NCBI RefSeq assembly: GCF_003086295.3
Contig: NC_092051.1
Span: 22,315,940-22,379,939, forward strand
Direction of reading: 5' to 3'
Source: Arachis hypogaea
Lineage: Eukaryota > Streptophyta > Magnoliopsida > Fabales > Fabaceae
Length of the DNA: 64,000 nt
A program made the translations under genes and the position numbers. Positions 1 through 12,031 of the stretch are shown here, in pieces. Within the stretch, counting starts at the first letter, position 1, and every line of letters starts with the position of its first letter. Below the pieces are notes generated by a model. The model saw only the letters and a program-made list of their open reading frames with translations. It had not been told where the DNA came from and searched no databases.

Positions 1-588
1 GGAGCTAATTCTATGGAAAATTCAACTTCGCGATCAGGTGGCATCTACGGTAGTTCATCAGGGAACACGTCAGGGAATTCTCTAACAATAGGAACCTGAT
101 CAAGACTAGGCACTTCGGCATCAACATCTCTAACAACTGTCAGCCTTGGTTTCCCTTATCCATCAATTGCATAGCACTCATAGATGAGATGATGCTAGCT
201 AAGGTGGGATAATCATCACCCTTAAAAACAAAATGTGAGATACCCGGTATGTCAAACTTCACAGTTTTGGAGTAATAGCCCACATCAGCATGACAAGCTG
301 CTAACCAGTCCATGCCTAAGATGACATCAATATCTTTTATTGGTTCTAAAAGGATCAAATCAGCTAAGGTTTCAACAGTATTAATTCTAACAACACAAGA
401 CCGAAACACGACTCGAACCACCGTGGAGACTCCAAGCGAAGTGCCAACATGAAATGGGTGGATAACAGTTCAGGTTCTTTATCGAAACGAGATGCAAGAT
501 GTGGAGATACATATGAATAATGAGAACCTGTATCAAATAACACTTGAGAATTGGTATGGGAAATCGTGATTCACACTTTTCACAACTC
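1..588 (-). pseudogene. Retroviral-type aspartic protease and protease-RT linker (partial)
   Basis: Read on the minus strand, a protease motif FDTGSHYSYVS lies just inside position 588, followed in another frame by a segment ending VILGMDWLAACHADV, which is the usual flap-to-C-terminal part of Ty3/gypsy proteases. At the window edge the linker before reverse transcriptase can be read (an FPDVFPDE-type motif). The change of frame between the D-T-G site and the DWL motif shows an indel. The reading continues beyond the left edge of the window. Confidence 0.75.
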
Positions 589-2258
589 TGCACAACTAAC
601 CAGCAAGTGCACTGGGTCGTCCAAGTAATATCTTACGTGAGTAAGGGTCGATTCTACGGAGATTGTCGGCTTGAAGCAAGCTATGGTCATCCTTGTAAAT
701 CTCAGTCAGGCGGATTTAAATGATTATGAGGTTTTGATAATTAAAAGATAAATAAAACATAAAATAAAATAAAGTTACTTATGTAATTCATTGGTGGGAA
801 TTTCAGATAAGCGTTTGGAGATGCTTTGTTGCTTCTGAGCCTCTGCTTTCCTATTGCCTTCTTCCAATCATGCATGCTCCCTTCCGTGGCAAGCTGTATG
901 ATCCTCTCGGATGAAAAATACTAGGTACGATCTCTGCACGGCTAATCAACGGTCGGATTGCTCGTCTCGGATGAAAAATACCATGTACAGCTACCGCACG
1001 GCTAATCATCTGTCGGTTCCCACTAGCGTCGGAATAGGACCCTTGTCCTTTTGCACACTGTCACTCCCAACATTCGCAAGTTTGAAACTCGTCACAATCA
1101 TCCCTTCCCGGATCCTACTCGGAATACCACAGACAAGGTTTAGACTTTCCGGATCCCAGGAATGCTGCCAATGATTCTAGCCTATACCACGAAGGTTCTA
1201 ATCTCAGATTCAGATGCTCTGTTGTCAGGAGAGACGATGTGAATCGTTGATTAGAAACCCAAGAGAATATACTCTGGCTGTCGTCCAATGACTACGTTGA
1301 ACATCATGTAGACCGCTTGTGGTTGTCAGGCACGCGGATCTTGGCTAAACGAGTAACAAAGATAGTGGGTGATTGTCACGGGTCACCTCTTCATTCTGAC
1401 TTAACTGAATTAAGTACGAGAGTATATCTTGGAGAAGAAGTGGGCGTGAATTGAAAGAAAAACAATAGTACTTCCATTAATTCATGAAGAACAACAGAGC
1501 TCCACACCTTAATCTATGGGGTGTAGAAACTCCACCGTAGAAAATACAAAAGTGAAAATAGTCTAGGCATGGCCGTGAGGCCAGCCTCCAAAACGTGAAC
1601 AATGGTCTATGATAGCATGCAAATACAATAGTAAAAAGTGCTATTTATACTAAACTAGTAACTTAGGTTTACAGAAAATGAGTAACTAAGTGCAGATAGT
1701 GCAAAAATCTACTTCCGGGGCTCACTTTGTGTGTGCTTGGGCTGAGCATTGAAGCTTTCACATGCATAGGTTGTTCTTGGAGTTAAACGCCAGCTTGGGT
1801 GCCAGTTTGGGCGTTTAACTCCAGTTTTGGTGCCAGTTCTGGCGTTTTACGCCAGAAAATTTTAGGCTGGCTTTGGACGCCAGTTTGGGCCATTAAATCT
1901 CGGGCAAACTATAAACTATTATATATTTCTGGAAAGCCCAAGATGTCTACTTTCCAATGCAATTGAGAGCGCGCCAATTGGACTTTTGTAGCTCTAGAAA
2001 ATTCACTTCGAGTGCAAGAGGGTCAGAATCCAACAGCATCTGTAGTCCTTTTTCAGCCTCAGAATCAGATTTTTGCTCAGGTCCCTCAATTTCAGCCAGA
2101 AAATACCTGAAATCACAGAAAAACACACAAAGTCATAGTAAAGTCCAGAAATATGATTTTTGAATAAAAACTAATAAAAATATAATAAAAAGTGACTAAA
2201 ACATACTAAAAACTATGTAAAAATAATGCCAAAAAGGGTATAAATTATCCGCTTATCA
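589..2258 (-). mobile_element. Nested non-coding insertion, probable solo LTR
   Basis: This 1,670-bp block interrupts the gag-protease coding region. On the plus strand it begins TGCACAAC and ends CCGCTTATCA, so it has the TG...CA ends of an LTR. The flanking pentamers AACTC (584-588) and AACAT (2259-2263) match at only three of five bases, so the target duplication is decayed or the edges are off by a little. No long coding frame is present. A cluster of GGCGTTTAAC / GGCGTTTTACGCCAG motifs lies at 1775-1890. The minus-strand start TGATAAGCGGATAATT resembles a very common Arachis repeat as I remember it. It could be a non-LTR insertion if the termini are coincidental. Confidence 0.6.
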
Positions 2259-2263
2259 AACAT

Positions 2264-3736
2264 CTAAAGAACAAACTTGTAAAGTACTTCCACCACAGCA
2301 TTAAAAGCTTGAGCATCTTGACATGTTAAAGTGTACACACGTGCCTGACCTCTTTCTCTTTGGCTCCCTCCTCTGTTATAAGTCTGACCCCTGCCACCTA
2401 CTCCTCTGCCACTAGGACCAGAAGAATTTCCAATAGAAATAGCTGAAGATGATGGAATTGGTGTTGTAGGACATGCAATACCTGGAGAAAAGCCTCCTCT
2501 AGCATTTGGAAAATCTCTCCTAAGATGACCAGATTGACCACAACCAAAATATGCTCCAGTAGCCTTGAAACATATACCAGAATGGTAACTCCCACACTGA
2601 TGGCAATAGGGCTGAGCCGGTCTTGTCTGATTTGAACCCTGTGCACTAGATTGAGGGGTGGCCTTAACAAAAAGTCTGGGACTCGAAACACTCATGGGAG
2701 CAGATCCAGAAGAAGCAACCCCACCAAAAGATGTTTGAGGATGAACTTGATAACCCAAGTTACCCTGCTGATTAGTCTGACCATGATGAGACTGAAATCC
2801 TCTTGAACAAGATCCACCAAAAAACTGTCCCTTCATCTTGGGCTTCTTACCAACATCCTTATAAGCATTTCTCTCTGCTATCCCAACTTCAATTCTATAA
2901 GCAGAGTTTAGGATATCTTTAAAAGACATGCGTCCGACTTCAGGCATAAGAGTAGTGAACATAGGTTCTGCCAAACCATGAATGAAACGACGAACTTTCA
3001 TCTCTTCTGAATTCACCAAGTACGGAGCACTCTTAGAAAGTCTAGTAAACTCCTTAGCATACTCAGTCACTGTCATATTTTCTTGCCTTAATCTTTCAAA
3101 GGCAATTGCATCTTCTGCTTGCTTGTTAGCTGGATAAAATCGAGCGAGAAACTCTTCAATGAACTCTTTCCAAGAAGGAGGAGGAAGTCCAGCTGCTTCT
3201 TTGCTCTCAAGAAGAGACTCATACCAATATCTTGCTGAACCACGCAAGTTGTAGGATACTAACTCAACAGCCCATTCCTTGGTGCACTTGAGAGCTCGAA
3301 TAGCTTTCTTTGCATCCTCTAGATATTGTTGTGGATCTTCATCCAATGAATCTCTATTGAAAGTGGGCGAATTCAACTTCAAATGCTTCTCAATTGGCGG
3401 CTCTTGATCCCCAAACAATTGATGAACTCTATGAGGCTGAGGATTTGGCATATTAAGAATTCCTGCCCCGCTCCTATTTTGATTTGTTAGGACCTGTAAT
3501 ACCGCATTAAGGGTTTAATTCATTCCCCTTAATTCAGCTGCTAAGTCCGGTTGAGCCTCTTTTACTGCGGGGTTCTCTTGAACTCTCTCGCGGGGTATCT
3601 CTCCTTCGCACCTATCAGCCATCCTTTGGCTCCTTGGCCTTTGTCGAAGGGCTCCAAGTGGCGGAGAAACTGCCCTATTGGATTCAGCAGTATCAGGAGC
3701 ATTAACAGCTCCACCACGCCTTTTCTTAGGTGGCAT
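2264..3736 (-). pseudogene. Gag of Ty3/gypsy element, interrupted by one stop
   Basis: Gag is the nucleocapsid/capsid polyprotein. The likely start is the Met at 3736 (MPPKKRRGGAV). A TAA at 3515-3517 interrupts the frame, and the same frame then continues to 2264. The capsid region holds a typical retrotransposon-gag stretch (ARYWYESLL, FLARFYP, MTVTEYAKEF). A C-terminal finger reads CHQCGSYHSGIC followed by a second, degenerate one (GCGQSGHLRRDFP, with the last Cys replaced). The frame ends at TAG about six bases from the edge of the nested insertion, so the Gag-protease junction was disturbed there. The TAA could be a C-to-T change of a Gln codon (inference). Confidence 0.85.
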
Positions 3737-3960
3737 CTTCCACCTATTGAGTAAATAAAGCGATTTGATTACCAACGACATATGTATATGGAGTTCAAAG
3801 ACAATAGGACAGATAGAAAGAATTATGAGACCAAAAGATTGAGGACAACTTCCTATAGACCTCTAGTAACATCACACCTTGTGAAAATGGGCCGACTTCT
3901 ATTTGCACAATTGTGATCTTACTAAAGAACACTTGCTCCATATTATACAGGAAAACCTAA

Positions 3961-3973
3961 GGCTCTGATACCA
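3961..3973 (-). other. Primer-binding site, initiator tRNA-Met
   Basis: The minus strand reads TGGTATCAGAGCC, complementary to the 3' end of plant initiator tRNA-Met, three bases inside the LTR edge. It sets element orientation and the LTR boundary. Confidence 0.9.
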
Positions 3974-3976
3974 CTT

Positions 3977-6193
3977 TGTCATGATCCGAACCAAGCCATG
4001 ACTGGCGCTCAAGGGACAAGTCCCTCAGCAAGCCAAACGACCAAATTTTTAGAAAAATGGACAGAATCTCCTCTGTTTCTAGGACCTTACTCATATAAAA
4101 ATTATCTTCCTATATCAATAATAAACATCCATTTCCAGAGACAACAATAACAACATATACCAATCATATCCACAACCAAATAGATCCAAAATATGCATCA
4201 CTTATATATATATATATATATATCAAATTGATAACTAGAGTATATAGTTAAATCCATAAGTCTTACATAACCAAATTATAATTACTATCTAAACAGTTTG
4301 AGGTTCAAAATAACATAACCCACACGAAGATCCTATCTGTGGCATATGAAGCATTGACATAATCTAAATTTTTAGCAAAGGTTCCATCACATAATTACTT
4401 AACCCTTGTAAAGAAGGGCTTACCGAAATGACTAAGATCTATTGAGGGGCAGGTGGAATGGAACCTGGAATAACTCCTGTATCTGAAAAATATGGGAATA
4501 TAATAGGGTGAGTTTTGCAACTCAGTGAGCAAACATTATATTTATAACCCACACGAGACAACACAAGTTTTATCATGAAAATTATATTTCTTTTCAAAGA
4601 TGAGGAATCCATATTAAGTAATTATGCAAATAAATAGATAACTAAGTAAGCAGAATGAATTGAAATGTGAGTTCTCATTCTAGAAGTTAAATTAAATTGA
4701 ATATTACACACCTAGGGCGGCTCCACCTCTAAGGGTAGCCCTTTCCTCTAGTGTGCCTGTACGGTATAACAGGTCCAACGTGTGGCCTAAACGTTAGGCT
4801 AGCAACGCCCCTGCTAGCTGAGGTCTGAGCCAGATGCATCTAGGTTAACGTCATAATCACCGCTAACTACGGTTTTCTAGTCAGAGTCTCCCAAACCAAA
4901 CCAATCCAAACCAACTCGCTTATAAAAATATCTAATGCTTTAACATATTACTAAATTCCAGTAAATCAAATATATATAAGAATGCATACTAAAATTTAAT
5001 TAAAATTCAATAAAGTCAAATAAGAAAACAGATATGTTTTACAAAATATATAAATATCACTACATCCTTGATCGTGAAATATCGATTGCTTGTTGAACCC
5101 TGTGAATTGCGTGAAAGTAGGATACTCCAAATTCGTGAGTCCAAGAGTTTTATAAAACTCTCTTGATGGAAAAAAATGTGAATGAAAGATCCCGCTGAAT
5201 TGAATTGGGTCCATGAATCTAAGAAATAGCGAGAATTCTTGATCTCTCGTGTGTATTTTTATAAAATTATAGGTTTCACAAATCAATACTCATTTTAAAA
5301 AATTTAAAAATCACAATAATCGAATATTTTCAAAGTCCAAAAATAATGATCCAATTTAAATATTGAGAATAATACACTTAAAAATAATTATAGACATAAT
5401 ATCTACTCACAACTTGGTTCTAAAGAACTAGAAGCAACTCTGAACGCGTCACCGAGCTACCAATTGATGTCCAATAATCTTACAACTCTAGAAATATGAC
5501 AATAATAATATTTGTAAGCTAACAAGGTTGTCAATTAACAAAATCTTACTCAAATTGATAGAAGCTCCAATTTTCTAACCCTAATTCGAATTTATACATA
5601 CCCATAAATATAGAGATGACAAAAAGTAGGGATATGGTTAATTATTGAGTCAGAGTTACCTTGAAGTTTCAATAATAAACGGAACTCATCATTAAATTGA
5701 AATTATATGATTTGGAGGTTTTGAGAAAATGAGATTTTGAACAAATAGAGATGGAGTAGAAAAAGAAAAGGAAACAAGATGATAGAGATGAGTTTAATAA
5801 TGGTATGTAATTACAAGAAGAAAAGATGAGAAGATGGAAGAAATTAGGAAAATAGGAGAGATGAGAAAGGAGAGAGATGAGATTGAGAAAGGAAGGAGAA
5901 AGGGTGGGTTCGGGAGCTTTCTTCGAGAAAATAAAGGGGATTAAAGGAGATTGGATTTGGACCCTTTAAAATTTGAATTTCACTTTAGAGAGTAAAGTGT
6001 GATCTCTCACCATTAATTTCATAGGTGGAACCAAGAATAAATATGAAAGAAAAAATATTCAATGGTAGAAAATCAAACTTTACTTTCTAAAGTGAAATCA
6101 AACTTTAGAAGATCCAAATCCAAAGGAATTTATGGGATCACGTACTTTTCACGTGCCCCACCTTCTTTTTTTTTTTTTTTTTCAGCTGTAACA
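3977..6193 (-). repeat. 5' LTR of the minus-strand Ty3/gypsy element
   Basis: The inner edge is fixed by the primer site: on the plus strand the LTR opens with TGTCATGATCCGAACC three bases beyond it. The outer edge is taken at CAGCTGTAACA (ends 6193), so on the minus strand the LTR begins TGTTACAG and ends CATGACA, a short inverted terminal match. It contains a TA microsatellite (about 4203-4222), and a 169-bp palindromic MITE-like element (5953-6121). The second LTR is not in the window, so the outer edge is the less certain one. Confidence 0.55.
5953..6121. mobile_element. Palindromic MITE-like element inside the 3977-6193 LTR
   Basis: GGATTTGGACCCTTTAAAAT, CACTTTAGAGAGTAAAGTGTG, a GGTGGAACCAAGAATAAATA centre, then AAGTGAAATCAAACTTTAG and GATCCAAATCC. 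Same family as the copies in the 830-bp array, in a separate location about 43 kb away. Confidence 0.75.
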
Positions 6194-6644
6194 CCGCGCG
6201 ATGCGCGGATCTCATTTTAGTTTCTCTGTAAAGTGTAATTGTAAAAGTGCCTATATTGATCGTCCTCAATAGCCACGTGTCTGGATCTGACTCCCGCCGT
6301 AATTGTCAAATTTAACCAAAGGCTGTCTAAATAGATAAAGCAGAATCAATGCTTGCCCTGTTGACCACAACATCGCATTTTCCTTTGTACAAGTTAATAA
6401 ATCAATATTGCTTTCCAATTGTCAGATGGATTGAATACAGTATACAAGAACAATGTGACAAATTACAAAAAGTGAATCCAGTTCATGGCTGATAAACTTT
6501 CCCCTTATTATTATTGTACAACACAACTATATAAACTACATTGAATTTGTGAAAAATAATTAAAAGAATTGCAAAATCGTAGAGGGTATTATTTCCTCCA
6601 AGGTAACTGCAATTGCTCCACATGCATGCACAAACAATCTGAAG
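6194..6644. other. Intergenic and 3' UTR of the ATX3-like gene; GC hairpin at the LTR edge
   Basis: The left end carries a short perfect-stem hairpin (CCGCGC-GAT-GCGCGG, 6194-6208) directly against the LTR. The rest is AT-rich, with no coding signal, and should include the 3' UTR of the minus-strand methyltransferase gene whose stop is at 6645-6647. Confidence 0.6.
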
Positions 6645-9600
6645 TTAGTTCATAAACTTTCTACAATTGGGGGCTCCACATCGGCAGGGAACTTTGAGTT
6701 CATTCCTCTCATCTGGATCGAACAAGTAATCATACCTGTTTCAACATTCAGAGTTATAAAAAGAAAGAGTAAGAAAATAGCTGTAATTCATTCCGCACAT
6801 TCAACAAAACAAACCGCACGTTAATTCTTCACCCGCAGAAAGATCGGTCTTGGCAATAAGAACAATCCGACTCTCTTGATCATTCAGACTCATTATCCTT
6901 GCATAGCAGTTCGGGTTGCACTGTATAATTCACATATAATACCCCACTAAACATAAGTTTTCATTGTTTCTTCTCTCTGTTGGCATCACAAGAATGTACA
7001 AGTAACTTACAGAATGGTTTATCAAACGTGCAATATTGCCCTTTTCAGTTGCGTCGATTACCACGTCCTCACTAATCTTGAACAGCTGCATATTTTCATT
7101 TCAGTTAAAATCAATCATTTAAATAACTAAGGCAAAAATTAGAAATGAACAACATATAAAGATATATCTTAGAAGGAGAAGAAAACTCACATAACAATCT
7201 TTGCCTTCTAAACGATACTTAGCTTCCCTCAGATCAGCAACACTGCGCCTAACATGCTCGCCACGGTACTCAACAACCTGAAAAAACACGTATAAAGAAT
7301 GTTAGAGAAGAAACTTCGTGTAAACATATGTTATGCACTTAAATGGAGAGGCCCTATTTCTCCTGATAATTACCATTTCTCCTTCTTGTAATTCTCTTCG
7401 AGCAAAGAGGCCCCATCCATGGACACCCGATTTTCCTAAGCAAACTCTACTGCTTTCAGTTTTCTGAAACCACAAAGCATTCAAAAATCACAAGATAAGG
7501 CTCTGAAGTATGAATTAATAATTAGGATAAGGAAAAGTAGCTTGAACCCTAGCAAACGGAGAGGTTAACTAACCTGTAAATGGTGAAGACGTTCTTTTAG
7601 AGAAGAAAATGCTTCAGCATCCTATCATCCAAGAAGTTCAGACTTCAGATTTTCATTTTGCTCAAAATAAAAAGAAAGAAAGCTAGCACATTTTTAAATT
7701 TCAAGAGCAACCAATCTAATATGCTTGCAGATTACCTCGTTGCTGGCCAGTTTAGCTATAGCATCTAAAGAATGGAGATTTGGACCCCCAAGCAAGTGCA
7801 TTACTGGGACAGTATTGCTCTGCCAATATCAAATAAATTATATAATGTAAAAAATATTGCATTACTTTTATGTATTATTTAGATAAGATGAATGGCATGC
7901 AAGACAATATTTATCATTAGATGTTAGTATTATGATAAGTCAAACATTATGTTCTGAATCATTACCTTCTTGGAAGACCTTACGTAGACACGACACCTGG
8001 CAGCAGAGAGTGGCTCAACCTCATAACTATGAGATTTTGAGGAATCAACAAGGAGTTCAATATTGTTGGATGAGGAAACGAGATTTGATCCCTTATAGCA
8101 TCCCTCCTTATTTTGAGAGAATACTCCCTCATCTGTATGTACAACTAGTACTGCCTCTGGCTTTGGCACCCTGCAACAAAATCAAGGTAAAAAGCATTAG
8201 TATTTCAAAAACGAAAACTACATGTAGTAACAAATACTATGTGTAATTTAGTGGATAAATCTCAAACCTGTGAAATTTACAATAAATTAGCTTCTGTGTT
8301 TTTTGTTTTCCATTCTTCTCAACAGAATGCAACTGTCAATTTTAACAACATCAAGTTATTAACATATAGTATAATTCCATATCCCATTCTTGACAAATAA
8401 AAGAACCCTGAAACCTACTTCCATGCTATATCCCATTCTTGAGGCACACATAACATGAAAATATGTTGCACACTTGCAACAATTTGTACACGAACCATGA
8501 CTTTGTTTACATATCACGCAAGTCTGCATCCAAAGAAGACAACAAGCACTTCAGTACTGAAAGTCTGATACTAAGAGCACGGAAAAATAAGAGAGTAAAA
8601 TAATTCAAATATTCAATAACAACCTCTTTTACCCTATATTCCAATATTTTACCTTAAGAAAGGATTCAGGAGGAATTTTAAGGATTCCAACGGCTGGTTC
8701 CATCGCCTCGTGGTTTCTGAAAAGAACTTCCTGCTGAAACCAAGCACATGTTACGTGAACCCACAACATGTCCACATCGGTTGGCTTAAGAGCACCACCT
8801 GCAGAATGTTTCCAACAATATCATAAAAGCTTATTAGCGTTGGATGGCGAAGTTGATCATCACATATAAAATTTGCAAAGCAAAAATCTCATTATGGACA
8901 CAATTTAAGACTTCATACACAATCATAATGAATATTACATGAAGCTTATAAGACAAAATGGAGAGCATCTCTTGGTGAATTTCAAATAGGAATGAAAATT
9001 GTCTGATTTTGGAAAGAAGAAAATGAAATGGTAATTGACATGCCTTTAACTGGACAGAGGCAACACTCTCTCTCAATGTCAGGAGTTTCACAGACTCTAC
9101 AAACCCAAGAAGTAAAATCCTTAACATTCTTTGCCCCGTAGCATTCTTGATGGACAGCAATTTGACACCTGCACAATGAACACGTGAACAGAATAATTCA
9201 GTTTTCTTCCCTTCAATTCTCCTAAGTAAGAAAACAATCATGACAGTGCTGGTAAAGAATATCAACTATGATGAAAACACCTGTTACAGATAATAATTTT
9301 GTTGTCATCCCAGTCTTCAACCCATCTACAAATGGCACATCTTTCTGTAGTCCATTTTGCATAAACTGGCTCGTACTGCTCTGTGAAAATAAGGTAAAGT
9401 GAAGTAAATTTTTGTCTTTATTAAAGGCAATATACATGACCGTAACTAACCATGACACTTGAAGGCTTCATTATACAGAAGTCCGCATGAAATAAACATT
9501 TACCTTGCAAGAAGGAAATCAACTGCTGCTGATCCAGGCGAGCTCCAGCTCGTGAATTGTGTTTGGTGATCTGAAAAAACATTAAATGTCAACCACAAAA

Positions 9601-11751
9601 AAAAAAAAACCCAAAAAAAAGTAGCAAAACTGGTACAAACCCATTTTATTAGCGGTAGCATTGTGCTTTCCACTTTCACAGTATGTTTCCATTTTTTGGC
9701 TTTGCATCCTGAATGTCGTTCCCATTCAGGAAGATTATACTTTCTTGTACCGCAAGAGCTGCACTTGCACATAACCCTGCAATAAAAAACAATAACATGA
9801 AATTCAATGAAATTTGGAAGTCGCTTAGATTAGCTAAGATAAAAAACTGCTGGGGGCTTACAAATGAAGCTTTGGAAGGTAAATTCCTTTCATGTCATTG
9901 CATACCACCGCTAGCTCTTCAGGTATTTCAGGTTTTTTGCTACTCTCTGTTGATCTGTCCCAAATAACATTATTCCTAAAACACTGAATGACCATAAACA
10001 AATGGGTGAAGGGAGCAACAAATAATAATTACATACTTTACTTTTGACTTGTAGATTTGAGGTGATGTTAATTTATAATTGAACTTTCCCTTGCAGTCTG
10101 GGCAATAGTAATCCATATTTTCCAAATCCTGCATCCAGAAATCAATCATTTTATCTTCCAAATATTTGTGAACTAGGGAGTTGGGAAACCAACCAACCCG
10201 CAAGACAGAGGTGAAAGAGACAAAAGGCGCTAAGTTAACCATGATATGATACCTTGAGAAGTTTGCTGGAAATTTTGTCACATTCAGCATGCACCCAAAC
10301 ATTACAACCATCACAGCATACCTAATTGTCAAAATTTGGATTAATTATTGAAAATAAAATACTCTAATTCAAACAGAAGCAAAATTAGAAGGCAGATAAT
10401 CTCACCCAATTCCCACCATCCGAGTGGTGCCAAATCTTCTTGCAAATGCCGCAATATTGTTTTGATTTTTGTAACTGTGAGGAGACAACCAAAAACATTG
10501 AAAATTAGTTGGCTGTCATAAATTAATATAGTCAAGAAAGTAAAAACATGTCAAATGAGCGAACGGAAAAACCTTATCACAGTGTTTACAATAAGGTAGA
10601 GGTGAATCCTTCATCTTCTTCTTGGGTTTAACCCGCAACATCAAACCGCACCCAGCACAGGATATCGCATCCTACAGAAACAGAACTACTAAGATTGATT
10701 TTGACTAATGCAGGGTAGACTCAGTCATCAATTATCACAATACTACTAAATGAAGCTTTGAAACATGGTCTCATAATTAGTCATGGAGATATGCAGCACA
10801 AAATGGAAGAAATGAATATCACCTGGCATTGGCTGTAATGGTCTTGCTCAGCATTGGAACCTGCACCTTTCATATGCTCGCCAATTTGCTCGGGTAGCAA
10901 TTGTGTGTCCAGAATTCCATCTTCCGCCAACATGGCCTCCTCCATAGCCATTTGAAACTCACTTGTCTTGCTCTTGTACAACTGAGTCTGCCCCTGGAAT
11001 CTAAATGCAGACAAATTTCAATGAGTAAATGGCGAATGTTTTTTACAAGAAACGAACTGCATCCAAATCCAACAATGGTTAACAAACACCAACACACCTA
11101 TCCATGAACTCCAAGAAGGGGAATAACATTCCCTGCTTCGCCCATGCATAATCCTATACACATGACAATTGCTTTAGATCCGAAGGACTCAAATTCAGAA
11201 TCACAGAGTAAGACACTAGGGAGAAACATTACCCGCTGCTTTCCGCTTTTGGAATAGCCAAAGAACATAACGCAAATCGCGCCGGGAATGCAGCGGCTGA
11301 GGACGGATTTGGGAGCTTGCAAGAGAGGATCAATAACGAGAGCAGGCCAAGGCGGGTAGCTCTTGCCGCATTTTGCCCAAACTATGTCACCCAACACAAA
11401 TTCGTCGAGCTTGTACACGTCCTTCCTCTTTCTGCAGTTAATCTCAGTTTTGAGGAGAGTAGAACGGATTCCGTTAACGCTTGTTTTAACCGTCTTAACT
11501 GAATTGAGACAGTGGTGGTAGTCCGAATCACAGTGATGTGTCCAGGTGTCAAGAACAGAATCGCTGAACCTGGAGGGAAGAATCCTAGTGCGGCGTGGGG
11601 GTGAGCGCACTGGATCATGATTGAGCTCAGCAGGTGGCGTTGGAGTGGGTTGAGTGTAAACTTGATCGAGCTTGCGCTTCTTGGATTCTGCTAGCTTACT
11701 ACAGCATTTGAGGGTATGGATTCCGGTTTTCAAATTGCGCTTTATTATCAT
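6645..11751 (-). CDS. ATX3: ATX3-like histone H3K4 methyltransferase (trithorax group), 23 exons
   Basis: Predicted to methylate histone H3 lysine 4 in the nucleus. Exons, 5' to 3': 11751-11233, 11153-11098, 11000-10823, 10671-10573, 10474-10406, 10321-10253, 10128-10037, 9954-9862, 9776-9641, 9570-9504, 9380-9281, 9168-9044, 8798-8653, 8523-8419, 8332-8268, 8170-7966, 7819-7736, 7621-7574, 7463-7374, 7277-7191, 7085-7011, 6920-6820, 6735-6645. They sum to 2,700 bp (899 residues plus TAA) with continuous phase. Domains: PWWP from about residue 118 ([17 protein letters not shown]); PHD finger about 256-345 ([18 protein letters not shown]); second PHD plus extended PHD about 471-640 ([24 protein letters not shown]); SET about 765-880 ([28 protein letters not shown]); post-[11 protein letters not shown]. 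Length is close to Arabidopsis ATX3 (about 900) and below ATX4/5. All introns are GT-AG except the one after 9044, which is GC-AG. No lesion was seen. Exon ends are hand-called. Confidence 0.93.
9039..9044 (-). other. Non-canonical GC 5' splice site (intron 12 of the ATX3-like gene)
   Basis: Exon 12 ends GTTAAAG and the intron opens GCATGT. The next GT downstream (in CATGTC) would break the frame, while the GC site joins exactly to GTGGTGCTC at 8798 and gives the family-conserved [12 protein letters not shown] junction. A GC-AG intron is therefore the best reading. Confidence 0.8.
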
Positions 11752-12031
11752 CTTTGTTCAACCTTCAATTTGGAGAGAGAGAGAGAGAGAGAGAGAGATG
11801 TACAAAGAATGAATTAAAGGAAGGGAGGTTGACGAGTTTGGAAAGACGAAGACTCCAGTCCGATCTAATCCCAATTTTTGAGGAGACCGCCATTTGTAAA
11901 TATTTTTGGCGCCACTTACAATCGGTATTCTCTCCCCCAATGCACTACTACACTTTACACCACCACGCTTTTCTTCTTTTTGTATTTTTCTCTTTCTCAT
12001 TATTAATTACTAATTAAGGTATTTTTTTCTT
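11752..12031 (-). promoter_or_regulatory. 5' UTR/promoter region of the ATX3-like gene with a (GA)n tract
   Basis: Just upstream of the start codon lies a GA dinucleotide run of about 26 bp (11773-11798), read as (TC)n on the gene strand. Such pyrimidine tracts are common in plant 5' UTRs and core promoters. No TATA box could be assigned with confidence, and the transcription start is unknown. Confidence 0.45.

Larger units (their letters stand above)
1..6193 (-). mobile_element. Ty3/gypsy LTR retrotransposon, 5' part (runs off the left edge)
   Basis: On the minus strand the order is 5' LTR (3977-6193), initiator tRNA-Met primer site (3961-3973), gag (2264-3736), then protease and the protease-RT linker (1-588). 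The rest of pol and the 3' LTR lie outside the window. Gag and protease are separated by a nested 1.67-kb non-coding insertion at 589-2258. Gag has an in-frame stop and the protease reading changes frame, so the copy is dead. The Gag CCHC-type finger and the protease motif place it in Ty3/gypsy; without RT or integrase the clade cannot be assigned. The base after the LTR (6194) starts CCGCG, the expected target duplication, but its partner is outside the window. Confidence 0.85.

Noticed and set aside
9713..9967. Plus-strand frames within the methyltransferase gene
   Set aside because: They span exons and introns of the minus-strand gene, whose exon phases are fully consistent; no independent evidence.
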